From NCBI RefSeq assembly GCF_003339685.1, contig NZ_QPKI01000003.1:1-60248 (forward strand): DNA of 60,248 nt. The letters are read 5' to 3'. The notes below the pieces were generated by a model that saw nothing but the letters and a program-made list of their open reading frames with translations, did no database searches and was not told the origin of the DNA. The position numbers were made by a program, and so were the translations under genes. Each line of letters starts with the position of its first letter. Within the stretch, counting starts at the first letter, position 1. Shown here piece by piece: positions 19,230-28,891 of this stretch. Source of the stretch: Halomonas sp. DQ26W (GTDB lineage: Bacteria; Pseudomonadota; Gammaproteobacteria; Pseudomonadales; Halomonadaceae).

Positions 19230-20117
19230 GTGGATACCCAGAGCCTTCAGGCCTTTCTCGCCGTGGCCGACAGCGGCAGTTTCTCCCGGGCTGGCGAGCA
19301 ACTGCACCTGACCCAGCCAGCAGTCTCCAAGCGCATCGCCACGCTGGAAGACCAGATCGACGCACGTCTATTCGACCGTATCGGCCGACGCGTCACGTTG
19401 ACCGAAGCCGGACGGATCCTGCTGCCGCGTGCCCGGCAGATACTGGTGATGGTGGACGACAGCCGACGGGCGCTGGTCAACCTTGGCGGCAGCGTAGCCG
19501 GCAGCCTGACATTCGCCACCAGCCACCATATCGGCCTTCACCGCTTGCCGCCGCTGCTCAAGGCCTATACCTGCAATCATCCGGAAGTCCGCCTGGATTT
19601 GCAGTTTCTCGACTCCGAACAAGCCTACCAGGGGGTGCTCGACGGCGAACTGGAACTCGCCGTGGTGACGCTCGCGCCACACCCGGACCCGCAACTCGAA
19701 GTGGTGCCGGTGTGGCACGACCGGCTCTGCTTCGCCTGTGCCCATGACCACCCCCTGGCAGAACGGCGCAGACTGACGCTGCATGAGCTCTGCGCCTTCG
19801 ACGCCGTGCTGCCGGGCCCCATGACCTTCACCCGCACGCTTATCGAGACACGCTTCGCCTCGGCCGGCCTCTCCCTGCCAGTTGCGCTCTCCACCAACTA
19901 TCTGGAAACGTTGAAGATGATGACCGGCATCGGCCTGGGTTGGAGCCTGCTGCCGGAGAACCTGGTGGCCGGCGACCTGCATGAACTGGTGGTGGATCAC
20001 CCGCCCATCCATCGCTCCCTGGGCTATCTGATGCACAAGAGCCGAACCCTCTCCAATGCGGCCAGGGCCATGCTTGGCCTGCTGGAAGCGGCTCGCGACG
20101 AGGCTAGCCGGGACTGA
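19230..20117 (+). CDS. LysR-family transcriptional regulator
   Basis: 295 aa from the GTG at 19230 (AAGGG six bases upstream). The start gives the standard LysR beginning MDTQSLQAFLAVADSGSFS (first codon GTG). The N-terminal winged helix-turn-helix includes LTQPAVSKRIATLE. The effector-binding domain follows from about residue 90. An ATG at 19161 is also open, but its extra codons run through the dyad operator and do not fit the family. Divergent orientation from leuC suggests it may regulate leucine genes; the effector is unknown. Confidence 0.88.
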   Translation: MDTQSLQAFLAVADSGSFSRAGEQLHLTQPAVSKRIATLEDQIDARLFDRIGRRVTLTEAGRILLPRARQILVMVDDSRRALVNLGGSVAGSLTFATSHHIGLHRLPPLLKAYTCNHPEVRLDLQFLDSEQAYQGVLDGELELAVVTLAPHPDPQLEVVPVWHDRLCFACAHDHPLAERRRLTLHELCAFDAVLPGPMTFTRTLIETRFASAGLSLPVALSTNYLETLKMMTGIGLGWSLLPENLVAGDLHELVVDHPPIHRSLGYLMHKSRTLSNAARAMLGLLEAARDEASRD

Positions 20118-20187
20118 TCCAGGAGTATCTTGTTAGACTGCTTATCAAACTGTTGACCAACCTTTCGAGACGGAGCCTATCGTTGAC

Positions 20188-21531
20188 GTGACCTCGCCTT
20201 CATCGACAGCACCTTCATCTACAGCACCTTCATCACGCCACACCCTGGCCGGGGCGCTGATCCTGCTCGGTCTGCTGCTGCAGATCCTGGGCTTCGTCGG
20301 TTTGCTGCCGTTTTCACACCTGGTCGGCTACGTGTTCTGGCTGGCAACGGCACTGCTGTGGCGCGACACGCCCCGCCGAACGCGCTGGCAGGCCGGGGCC
20401 CTCACCGCCATAGGACTGGGGCTTTTGGTGCTGACCCGGCTGCGCTTCGATGCCACCGTTGCCTGGCCCGCCATCCTGGATGGCAACACCTATGTGGTAG
20501 CCATGCTGGTGGGGGTCAGCTTCATCGGGCTGATCGGCAATCGCAGCGGTTCGAAACGGCCGCTGGGCCGACCTGTCACCGGGAGGCGTGGCACCGGCGG
20601 AACCTGGCTGGGTGTCCATCTGCTCGGCACTATCCTGAATCTGTCGACCGTGTTCATGATCGGCGATCGACTCGCTCGACGCGGCCCCTTGACTACGCCG
20701 CAGCTGCTGGCACTCAACCGTGGGCTTTCCAGCGCCGCGCTGTGGTCACCCTTCTTCGCCTCCATGGGGGTAGTGATGACACTGGCACCGGGAATGGAGT
20801 ACTCACATATTCTCGCGGTGGGGTTGCCACTGGCACTGCTCAGTGGCGCACTGACCACCTTGGAGCTATCGCGGCGCTTCGATCTCGCTGAGGTGGCGGG
20901 GTTCTCGCTCTCGCCCCGAAGCCTGCTGATGCCACTGGTCATGGCAGCCCTGGTGATGCTGTTTCACTACCGACTGACACCACAACTTGGCATTGTCAGC
21001 ATCATCACCTTCCTGCTGCCCGCAGCGGCGCTGGCCAGCAACCTGCCCGCTGGCCCACGCTGGACACTCTATCGCGTTCGTCAGCATACCCTGGTGCGAC
21101 TGCCCGCCATGCGCGGTGAAATTGCGCTGTTCCTGTCGGCCGGACTGCTGACACATGGCCTCTCCACCGCCATAGCCGCTGCGACCGGCAGCGAATGGAC
21201 CCTGTTCGTCCACTTCGGCGCAGAGCAAGCGATCTTGAGTTTCCTGGCCATTGTTGCCAGCGCCATTGTCGGGCTGCATCCCATCATCGGTGTCTCGGTA
21301 CTAGCCTCAATGCTCGACCTGGGCACAGACCGCCAGACCCTTTTCGCCTTCACGGCCCTGGCCTCCTGGGCGGTCGGCACCTCGGTAGGGCCGCTGTCTG
21401 GGATCAACCTCTCGTTGCAGGGGCGCTACGGTGTCAGCGGCTACCGCATGATGAAACACAACCTGCTCTATGCGCTGATCATGAGCAGTCTGGTGGTGGC
21501 CGCCCTTCTGCTACTGGATCGAATTTGGTAG
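20188..21531 (+). CDS. Polytopic membrane protein of unknown function
   Basis: 447 aa from a GTG with GGAG about 12 bases upstream. After a Ser/Thr/Pro-rich N-terminus containing a small repeat (SSTAP twice) there are about ten to eleven hydrophobic segments, for example ALILLGLLLQILGFVGLLPF and the final LLYALIMSSLVVAALLLL. The arrangement suggests a transporter or permease, and segments such as AIVGLHPIIGVSVLASML recall ion-transporter re-entrant loops. I do not recognise the family. It follows the LysR gene by 70 bp in the same direction and could be co-regulated. Confidence 0.75.
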   Translation: MTSPSSTAPSSTAPSSRHTLAGALILLGLLLQILGFVGLLPFSHLVGYVFWLATALLWRDTPRRTRWQAGALTAIGLGLLVLTRLRFDATVAWPAILDGNTYVVAMLVGVSFIGLIGNRSGSKRPLGRPVTGRRGTGGTWLGVHLLGTILNLSTVFMIGDRLARRGPLTTPQLLALNRGLSSAALWSPFFASMGVVMTLAPGMEYSHILAVGLPLALLSGALTTLELSRRFDLAEVAGFSLSPRSLLMPLVMAALVMLFHYRLTPQLGIVSIITFLLPAAALASNLPAGPRWTLYRVRQHTLVRLPAMRGEIALFLSAGLLTHGLSTAIAAATGSEWTLFVHFGAEQAILSFLAIVASAIVGLHPIIGVSVLASMLDLGTDRQTLFAFTALASWAVGTSVGPLSGINLSLQGRYGVSGYRMMKHNLLYALIMSSLVVAALLLLDRIW

Positions 21532-21565
21532 ACCACCCCGGCGCCCCTCGCACTCCAGGACACGA

Positions 21566-22081
21566 TCACTCGGAAACGCGATAGAAATAGCGATGCCCGC
21601 ACTGATGGCAAGGTTCGATGCGCGTCACGCCTTCCAGCTCTACTATAGCGTCGCAGTGAACACAGGCCATGCGCCCCGGGGCAGCCACCTCGCCCTCGCA
21701 ATAATCGGCACGGGCGGCTTCCAGGTCATCCCTGAGTCGCTCATTGTCGACGATGCTGCGGTCAGCGATGGAGAGCAGAGACTCCACTACACGGCGCGAC
21801 AACTGGTCGAGGTCGATCCCCAGCCAGGTGGCAACACTGCGGCCGCCGGCATTCAGGTAACGACGCATGTCGATCAGGTCACGCTCGACCCAGGCGCGCA
21901 GCAGACCAAGCTCATCCTTGGTGAACTCTTCGAGCTCGGCTTCGAACTCCACCGCCTCGTCGAGCTCATGCTGCAAGTTTTCCCAGGTCAGGTCACGGGC
22001 ACCCTCCTGCATCCGGGCCAGCAAGCGCTCATAGCCTTCACGCAGGCGATGTTCACGATGGGGATCGGGGCGTTCGCTCAT
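21566..22081 (-). CDS. YbeL-like zinc-ribbon protein (DUF1451 family)
   Basis: 171 aa from the ATG at 22081, which has GAGGAGA upstream. The long helical, acidic N-terminal part (LLARMQEGARDLTWENLQHELDEA region) is followed by a C-terminal zinc ribbon, CVHC ... CHQC. E. coli ybeL likewise lies near and divergent to leuS, which supports the assignment. The function of the family is not established. Confidence 0.8.
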   Translation of the reverse strand: MSERPDPHREHRLREGYERLLARMQEGARDLTWENLQHELDEAVEFEAELEEFTKDELGLLRAWVERDLIDMRRYLNAGGRSVATWLGIDLDQLSRRVVESLLSIADRSIVDNERLRDDLEAARADYCEGEVAAPGRMACVHCDAIVELEGVTRIEPCHQCGHRYFYRVSE

Positions 22082-22279
22082 GTTCTTCTCCTCGAAGCGG
22101 CTCTCAGGCGGGGCCGGGCATGGCCGACCCTGCCCTACTGGGGTATCCTTGGTTACCATTTAGACGATATCTCGCCGTCAGTTCAACGTTTTATCGCCAC
22201 GATGCGGTCAACGCCTGACGCCGGACAAGACTCTGCCGACCCGCACCGTGCCCGTCACAGTGCCCGACATTCAAGGTAA

Positions 22280-24889
<2,610 letters not shown>

Positions 24890-24901
24890 AGGAGCAGACC
24901 A

Positions 24902-25387
24902 ATGCAGCGACGCACCTTTCTCGGGCTGTTGCTGACCGGTATCGCCAGCCTCGGCCTCTCAGGCTGCGGCTATCGCCTGCGCGGCCTGGATACGCCCGGC
25001 CTGGCCCTCGGCGAGTTCGCCATCGCCGGTAGCGACAGCGATTTTGCTCGGATGGTACGGGAAAGACTGGAGAGCAACGGCACCCGTGTCCATGCCCAGG
25101 CGCCTCTGGTTTTGAACCTGGGGTCCGAGGAATTCCGCGAACACCCCCTTGGTGTTCAGGATACGGGGCCACGTGAACTGGAAATGTCGCTTCGGGTACC
25201 CTTCTCGGTTCAGCGACGCTCCGATGCTGCCTATCGGCTGGCTCAGCAGTCACTCGAGGTCGTCACCCGCTTCACGGTCAACGATGACAACCTCTTGGCT
25301 CAGGAGGATCTCCGCGCGGAAGCACGCCAGGAACTGCGTCGCGAAGCGACCCGCCGGCTTCTGGACCGGCTGCGTTCACTGGAATGA
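24902..25387 (+). CDS. lptE: LPS-assembly lipoprotein LptE
   Basis: 161 aa. The signal ends in the lipobox LSGC (Cys near residue 22), followed by GYRLRG, the family hallmark after the lipidated Cys. LptE plugs the LptD barrel in the outer membrane for lipopolysaccharide insertion. The ATG has AAGGAG upstream and lies 12 bp after leuS. The N-terminal RRTFLGLLL resembles a twin-arginine pattern, but the lipobox and family place it in Sec/Lol export. Confidence 0.9.
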   Translation: MQRRTFLGLLLTGIASLGLSGCGYRLRGLDTPGLALGEFAIAGSDSDFARMVRERLESNGTRVHAQAPLVLNLGSEEFREHPLGVQDTGPRELEMSLRVPFSVQRRSDAAYRLAQQSLEVVTRFTVNDDNLLAQEDLRAEARQELRREATRRLLDRLRSLE

Positions 25388-25397
25388 CGGATAGACG

Positions 25398-26456
25398 ATG
25401 AAGGTCTTTGCCGACAAGCTTGCCGATGCGCTGGCCAAGAAACTGCCTCCGGTGGTTATCGTCGCCGGTGACGAGCCGCTGCAGCACATGGAAGCCTGCG
25501 ATGCCGTGCGCAGTGCGGCTCGTGAACGCGGTATCGAAGAGCGAGACATTCTGCATGTGGAAGCCAACTTCGCCTGGGGCCGGCTGCGCGAAACCGCCGC
25601 CTGCATGTCGCTGTTCGCCTCCAGCAAGCTGATAGAACTGAGATTGGGCTCCAGCAGCCTGGGTCAGGAGGGTGCCAAGGCACTGAAGGAGTACGCCGGA
25701 GATCTCCAGGGCAATGATGACGTGCTGCTGGTTTCCATGGGCAAGCTTGACTATCGCCAACAGAAGAGTGCCTGGTTCCAGGCGCTCGACAAGGTCGGTC
25801 TGTTCGTGCCGGTATGGCCGGTCGACCCCTCTCGTCTCGGCTACTGGTTGCGCGACCGAGCCGAGCGTCACCAGTTGACACTCGACCTCGATGCCGCGCG
25901 TATGCTGGGTGAGCGCACAGAGGGTAATCTTCTGGCTGCCGATCAGGAGCTGCAGAAGCTCTCCCTGCTGCTGCCCAGAGGGACTCGTGTCGGCCCGACC
26001 GAGATCGCCGGTGGCGTTGAAAACAGCGCCCGCTATGATGTCTTCACCCTGATGGATGCCTGTCTGAAGGGAGAGCGCGAGCGGGTGTCACGAATCCTGC
26101 GTGGACTGCGGGGGGAAGGCGTCGAGTCGCCGATCGTGCTCTGGGCGCTGACGCGTGAGCTGCGCACCCTGCTCTCACTCCATCAGCACCTGGACCAGGG
26201 CCAGAGCTTCGAGCATGCCTGCAAGGCACAGAAACCCGCCATCTTCGACAAGCGTCGACCGGCCTACCAGCAAGCCATCGCTCGCCTGCCGATGAAACGA
26301 CTACACAAGCTACTGCTCCTGGCTCAGCGCCTGGACCTGGCGATCAAGGGCGCCAGCCCGCTGCCACTGTGGGACGGCCTGCATGACCTTGCACTGACCC
26401 TGGCCGGCGGCCGTGGTGTACTGGCTGAGTTGCCGATTTCCTACCGGATTGGCTAG
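25398..26456 (+). CDS. holA: DNA polymerase III delta subunit (HolA)
   Basis: 352 aa. The clamp-loader subunit that opens the beta clamp. It starts MKVFADKLADALAKKLPPVVIVAGDEPLQHMEACDAVR-like, with the typical AAA+-fold but no Walker motifs, as expected for delta. RTEGNLLAADQELQKLSLL is in the conserved middle. It follows lptE by 10 bp in the conserved leuS-lptE-holA order. A short GCCAC/GTGGC hairpin follows the stop but has no U-run. Confidence 0.93.
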   Translation: MKVFADKLADALAKKLPPVVIVAGDEPLQHMEACDAVRSAARERGIEERDILHVEANFAWGRLRETAACMSLFASSKLIELRLGSSSLGQEGAKALKEYAGDLQGNDDVLLVSMGKLDYRQQKSAWFQALDKVGLFVPVWPVDPSRLGYWLRDRAERHQLTLDLDAARMLGERTEGNLLAADQELQKLSLLLPRGTRVGPTEIAGGVENSARYDVFTLMDACLKGERERVSRILRGLRGEGVESPIVLWALTRELRTLLSLHQHLDQGQSFEHACKAQKPAIFDKRRPAYQQAIARLPMKRLHKLLLLAQRLDLAIKGASPLPLWDGLHDLALTLAGGRGVLAELPISYRIG

Positions 26457-26679
26457 GTTCTTAAGCCACGGGTGGCCAATCGTCAGCCTCTTTCAACGCT
26501 CCCATACCCCCTTTACCTTCGCGACTTGAAATGAAAAGGCGCAACAGCATGAAATATCACGCCATTCCTGCTTATACTGAGAAGACATCGTTGGAGTGCA
26601 AGACGCACCAGCTCGCCGGGATGGCGACATGGATCATTCAAGAGCCGGAAGTCCAAGCCAAAAAAGAAGGAAGATCGCG

Positions 26680-27072
26680 ATGAACAAACTCTACCGTTTC
26701 CTCAGTCCGCTGCTGATCCTCGCCCTGCTGCTGGGAAGTGTCTCCGTAGCGGCTGCGCCCGTGCCTACCAATGAGCTGGTTTCCACCCAGGCAGCCTTGA
26801 GCGCCGAACGTCCCGACGCCGATCGCGAGCGAATCAACGAGATCCTGTCCCGCGCCGACGTTCAGGAACAGCTCATCGCCCAGGGCGTGGACCTCGCTGA
26901 AGTGGAAGCCCGCGTGGCGGCGCTCTCCAATGAAGAAGCCCGGCAGATGGCCGAGCAACTCGAGCAGCTGCCCGCTGGCGCCAGTGTCGTGGGGGCACTG
27001 CTGTTCGTCTTTGTCGTGTTGCTGGTCACCGATATCCTCGGCCTGACCAACGTCTTCCCCTTTACGCGTTGA
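26680..27072 (+). CDS. PA2779-family small membrane protein
   Basis: 130 aa. Signal peptide (MNKLYRFLSPLLILALLLGS with VAAA), a charged helical periplasmic part (INEILSRADVQEQLIAQGVD), and a C-terminal transmembrane helix (VVGALLFVFVVLLVTDILGL). This layout, and its place immediately before a PA2778-like peptidase, match the PA2779 family of unknown function. The ATG at 26680 is preceded by AAGGAAG. A TATACT -10-like element occurs at 26573 without a good -35. Confidence 0.8.
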   Translation: MNKLYRFLSPLLILALLLGSVSVAAAPVPTNELVSTQAALSAERPDADRERINEILSRADVQEQLIAQGVDLAEVEARVAALSNEEARQMAEQLEQLPAGASVVGALLFVFVVLLVTDILGLTNVFPFTR

Positions 27073-27085
27073 CACAGGAGGCCTA

Positions 27086-28033
27086 ATGACAACCCGCCGA
27101 TTTCGGCCGCTTCTGAACGCCCGCTTTGCGGGCGTTCTGCTGTCGGCCATCTCGATGATGCTGGCCGGATGTGCTACGACGCCTCAACTGGCCGGTAGCA
27201 CGGAAGCATCTTTGCCGATGCGGGCCATGATCGAAGGCGTGCCCTTCCATGCCCAGCGAGAGTACCAGTGCGGTCCGGCTTCGCTGGCCATGATGCTCAA
27301 CAGCCAAGATGTCGAGGTGGCGGTGGACACCCTGATACCACAGGTCTTCATCCCGGAACGGGAAGGCAGTGTTCAGCCGGAAATGTTGGCGACCACCCGT
27401 CGTCATGGCCTCATCCCCTTCGTATTGAACGATACTTTCGATGCCCTACTCACCGAGATCGCGGCAGGTCACCCCGTGGCGGTGATGCAGAATCTATCAC
27501 TTCCGGCCTGGCCAATGTGGCATTACGCAGTGGCCATCGGCTACGATCGAGAGGCCGAAGAGATGATCCTGCATAGTGGCGAGGAGGCAGAGCGCATCGA
27601 GTCCTTCCGACGCTTCGACGCCACCTGGGCTCGTAGCGACCGCTGGGCTTTCGTCGCTCTGCCACCGGGGCAAATGCCCGAGGCGATCGGCGCATACCGA
27701 GCACTCGATGCGATCGCTTCCTACGAGCAGGTTCAGGGTCCCCAGGCCACGCTACCCGCCTGGGAAACCTTTGCCGTTCACTTTCCGACAACGGCCATGG
27801 GCCACTTCGCCCTGGGCAATGCACGCCATGTGCTTGGCGATCGGGAAGGCGCCATCGAGGCCTTCCGCGAGGCCGTGCGGCATGATGGTGAGCTCGCCGT
27901 GGCCTGGCTGAACCTGGGGCTGTCGCTGCAGAACCGAGGCAACCACGAGGAAGCCGAGCAGGCATTAAAGAGAGCGGCGGAGCTACCCGGGCAGTGGCAG
28001 GCACAGGCCCTAGATGCATTGAAAAGGCATTGA
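27086..28033 (+). CDS. PA2778-family C39-like cysteine peptidase lipoprotein with TPR
   Basis: 315 aa. Lipobox LAGC (Cys near residue 29), then a C39-type papain fold with EYQCGPASLAMML (Cys near 62) and MWHYAVAIGYD (His near 146). Two TPR-like repeats follow (GHFALGNARHVLGDREGAIEAF and AVAWLNLGLSLQNRGNHEEA regions). AGGAGG precedes the ATG, 13 bp after the PA2779-like gene. The pair is found in many proteobacteria. It is adjacent to the lasso cluster but is probably unrelated to leader removal, because B2 supplies that. Confidence 0.82.
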   Translation: MTTRRFRPLLNARFAGVLLSAISMMLAGCATTPQLAGSTEASLPMRAMIEGVPFHAQREYQCGPASLAMMLNSQDVEVAVDTLIPQVFIPEREGSVQPEMLATTRRHGLIPFVLNDTFDALLTEIAAGHPVAVMQNLSLPAWPMWHYAVAIGYDREAEEMILHSGEEAERIESFRRFDATWARSDRWAFVALPPGQMPEAIGAYRALDAIASYEQVQGPQATLPAWETFAVHFPTTAMGHFALGNARHVLGDREGAIEAFREAVRHDGELAVAWLNLGLSLQNRGNHEEAEQALKRAAELPGQWQAQALDALKRH

Positions 28034-28047
28034 AAAGGCATTGAAGA

Positions 28048-28488
28048 ATGAGCTACGAGATTGTCCTCAAGCGTATTTATAGCCCTGCCGAGAGGGAGGA
28101 TGGGGCGCGGGTGCTGGTTGATCGCCTGTGGCCTCGCGGCAAGCGCCGGGAGAGCCTTGCCCTGACGGAGTGGTATCGGGACGCGTCTCCCTCCACGCTG
28201 CTCAGGCGCCAGTATCATCAGGGCGAGATCAGCGAGGCCGTCTTCGCTGCACGATATCGCGGCGAACTGCGTGATGACCCGGATTGCCTCATACCGTTGA
28301 TGCGCCATGCCCGGCGCGGACGCTTGACACTGCTCTCGGCCGCCCGGCACCTCGATAATTCCCATCTGCCACTACTGCAACTGGCCCTTATAGAGGCTTT
28401 GCAACAGGAAGATACGGAAGATGCCACTCCCGCTTCTCCCCCCTGCTATGCCCATTTAGGGCATGACGACTCTTCACCACAAGGCTGA
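28048..28488 (+). CDS. DUF488 / YeaO-like protein
   Basis: 146 aa. It has the family pattern RVLVDRLWPRG near residue 25, SPSTLLRRQY, a RYRGEL stretch, and LTLLSAARHLDNSH in place of the usual TLLYAAKD...N. The C-terminal ~25 residues are low-complexity and unrelated to the domain. The function of DUF488 is not known. A small repeat (GCATTGAAAAG units) bridges the end of the preceding gene and this start, and its ribosome-binding site is weak. Confidence 0.75.
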   Translation: MSYEIVLKRIYSPAEREDGARVLVDRLWPRGKRRESLALTEWYRDASPSTLLRRQYHQGEISEAVFAARYRGELRDDPDCLIPLMRHARRGRLTLLSAARHLDNSHLPLLQLALIEALQQEDTEDATPASPPCYAHLGHDDSSPQG

Positions 28489-28555
28489 TGTTCATCAGGT
28501 AAGAAGCCCACGCTTAGCCGCAAGACGAGCTTAGATAAACCATAACGGCTTGCTA

Positions 28556-28584
28556 TTGCCCATGAAAATGGCTCTGACTAGAGT
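28556..28584 (+). promoter_or_regulatory. Candidate sigma70 promoter for the lasso precursor
   Basis: TTGCCC (28556-28561) and TAGAGT (28579-28584) are separated by 17 bp, each matching four of six consensus bases. About 50 bp further on is the start codon, preceded by AGGAGG and AAAGGAG. The CCTCC at 28591 could pair with GGAGG at 28608 and mask the first Shine-Dalgarno. A weak but reasonable candidate. Confidence 0.35.
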
Positions 28585-28634
28585 GAAGATGCCTCCCGAA
28601 GTAACAGGAGGTAACTCGAAAGGAGAGCTACTTC

Positions 28635-28790
28635 ATGGATAACAGTAATGAACAGAAACGTGGTTGGGTCACCCCCGAACTGACCCGTATGAGCATCGAA
28701 GAAACTCTCGGCGGCATGAAGCCCAACCCATCTGAGGTCCGTTCCGGCAACCCTAATGCCGCGGGCGATCCCAAGTACGGCATGAGCTGA
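28635..28790 (+). CDS. Lasso peptide precursor (A)
   Basis: 51 aa, too short for routine gene calling. Residues 1-25 form a leader with the recognition-type pattern W-x2-P-x-L (WVTPELTRMS, about 11-20) and Thr24 at position -2, the residue lasso leader peptidases require. The core starts at Gly26 with GGMKPNPSE, so Gly1 can form an isopeptide bond with Glu9 (9-residue ring). No other acid lies at core positions 7-9, so the ring is unambiguous. A 17-residue tail follows, ending in YGMS; the C-terminal Ser is the residue phosphorylated in paeninodin-type peptides. AAAGGAG lies upstream. The exact core and cleavage site are inferred. Confidence 0.9.
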   Translation: MDNSNEQKRGWVTPELTRMSIEETLGGMKPNPSEVRSGNPNAAGDPKYGMS

Positions 28791-28854
28791 GTTACAGTAC
28801 TTCCTAGCCATCTGCTGTAATACTTCAAGTACAATAAAAGCAATTAAACGAAAT

Positions 28855-28891
28855 CTCTCGGCGGATCGATAAATCTCGCCGGGAGTTTTTT
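28855..28891 (+). terminator. Rho-independent terminator after the lasso precursor
   Basis: A 9-bp stem CTCTCGGCG / CGCCGGGAG with one G-U pair is followed by TTTTTT. It overlaps the stop codon of the convergent ABC gene. It makes the precursor a monocistronic unit, which suits high expression of the substrate. Confidence 0.85.

Noticed and set aside
27086..28033. C39-like peptidase as leader protease of the lasso peptide
   Set aside because: It is a lipoprotein with TPRs in a conserved PA2779/PA2778 pair, and a complete B2 peptidase is in the cluster.
28635..28790. Double-glycine bacteriocin precursor (cleavage after LGG) in place of lasso
   Set aside because: The exporter lacks a C39 domain, and B1, B2 and C homologues are present; Thr at -2 and Glu at core position 9 fit a lasso peptide.
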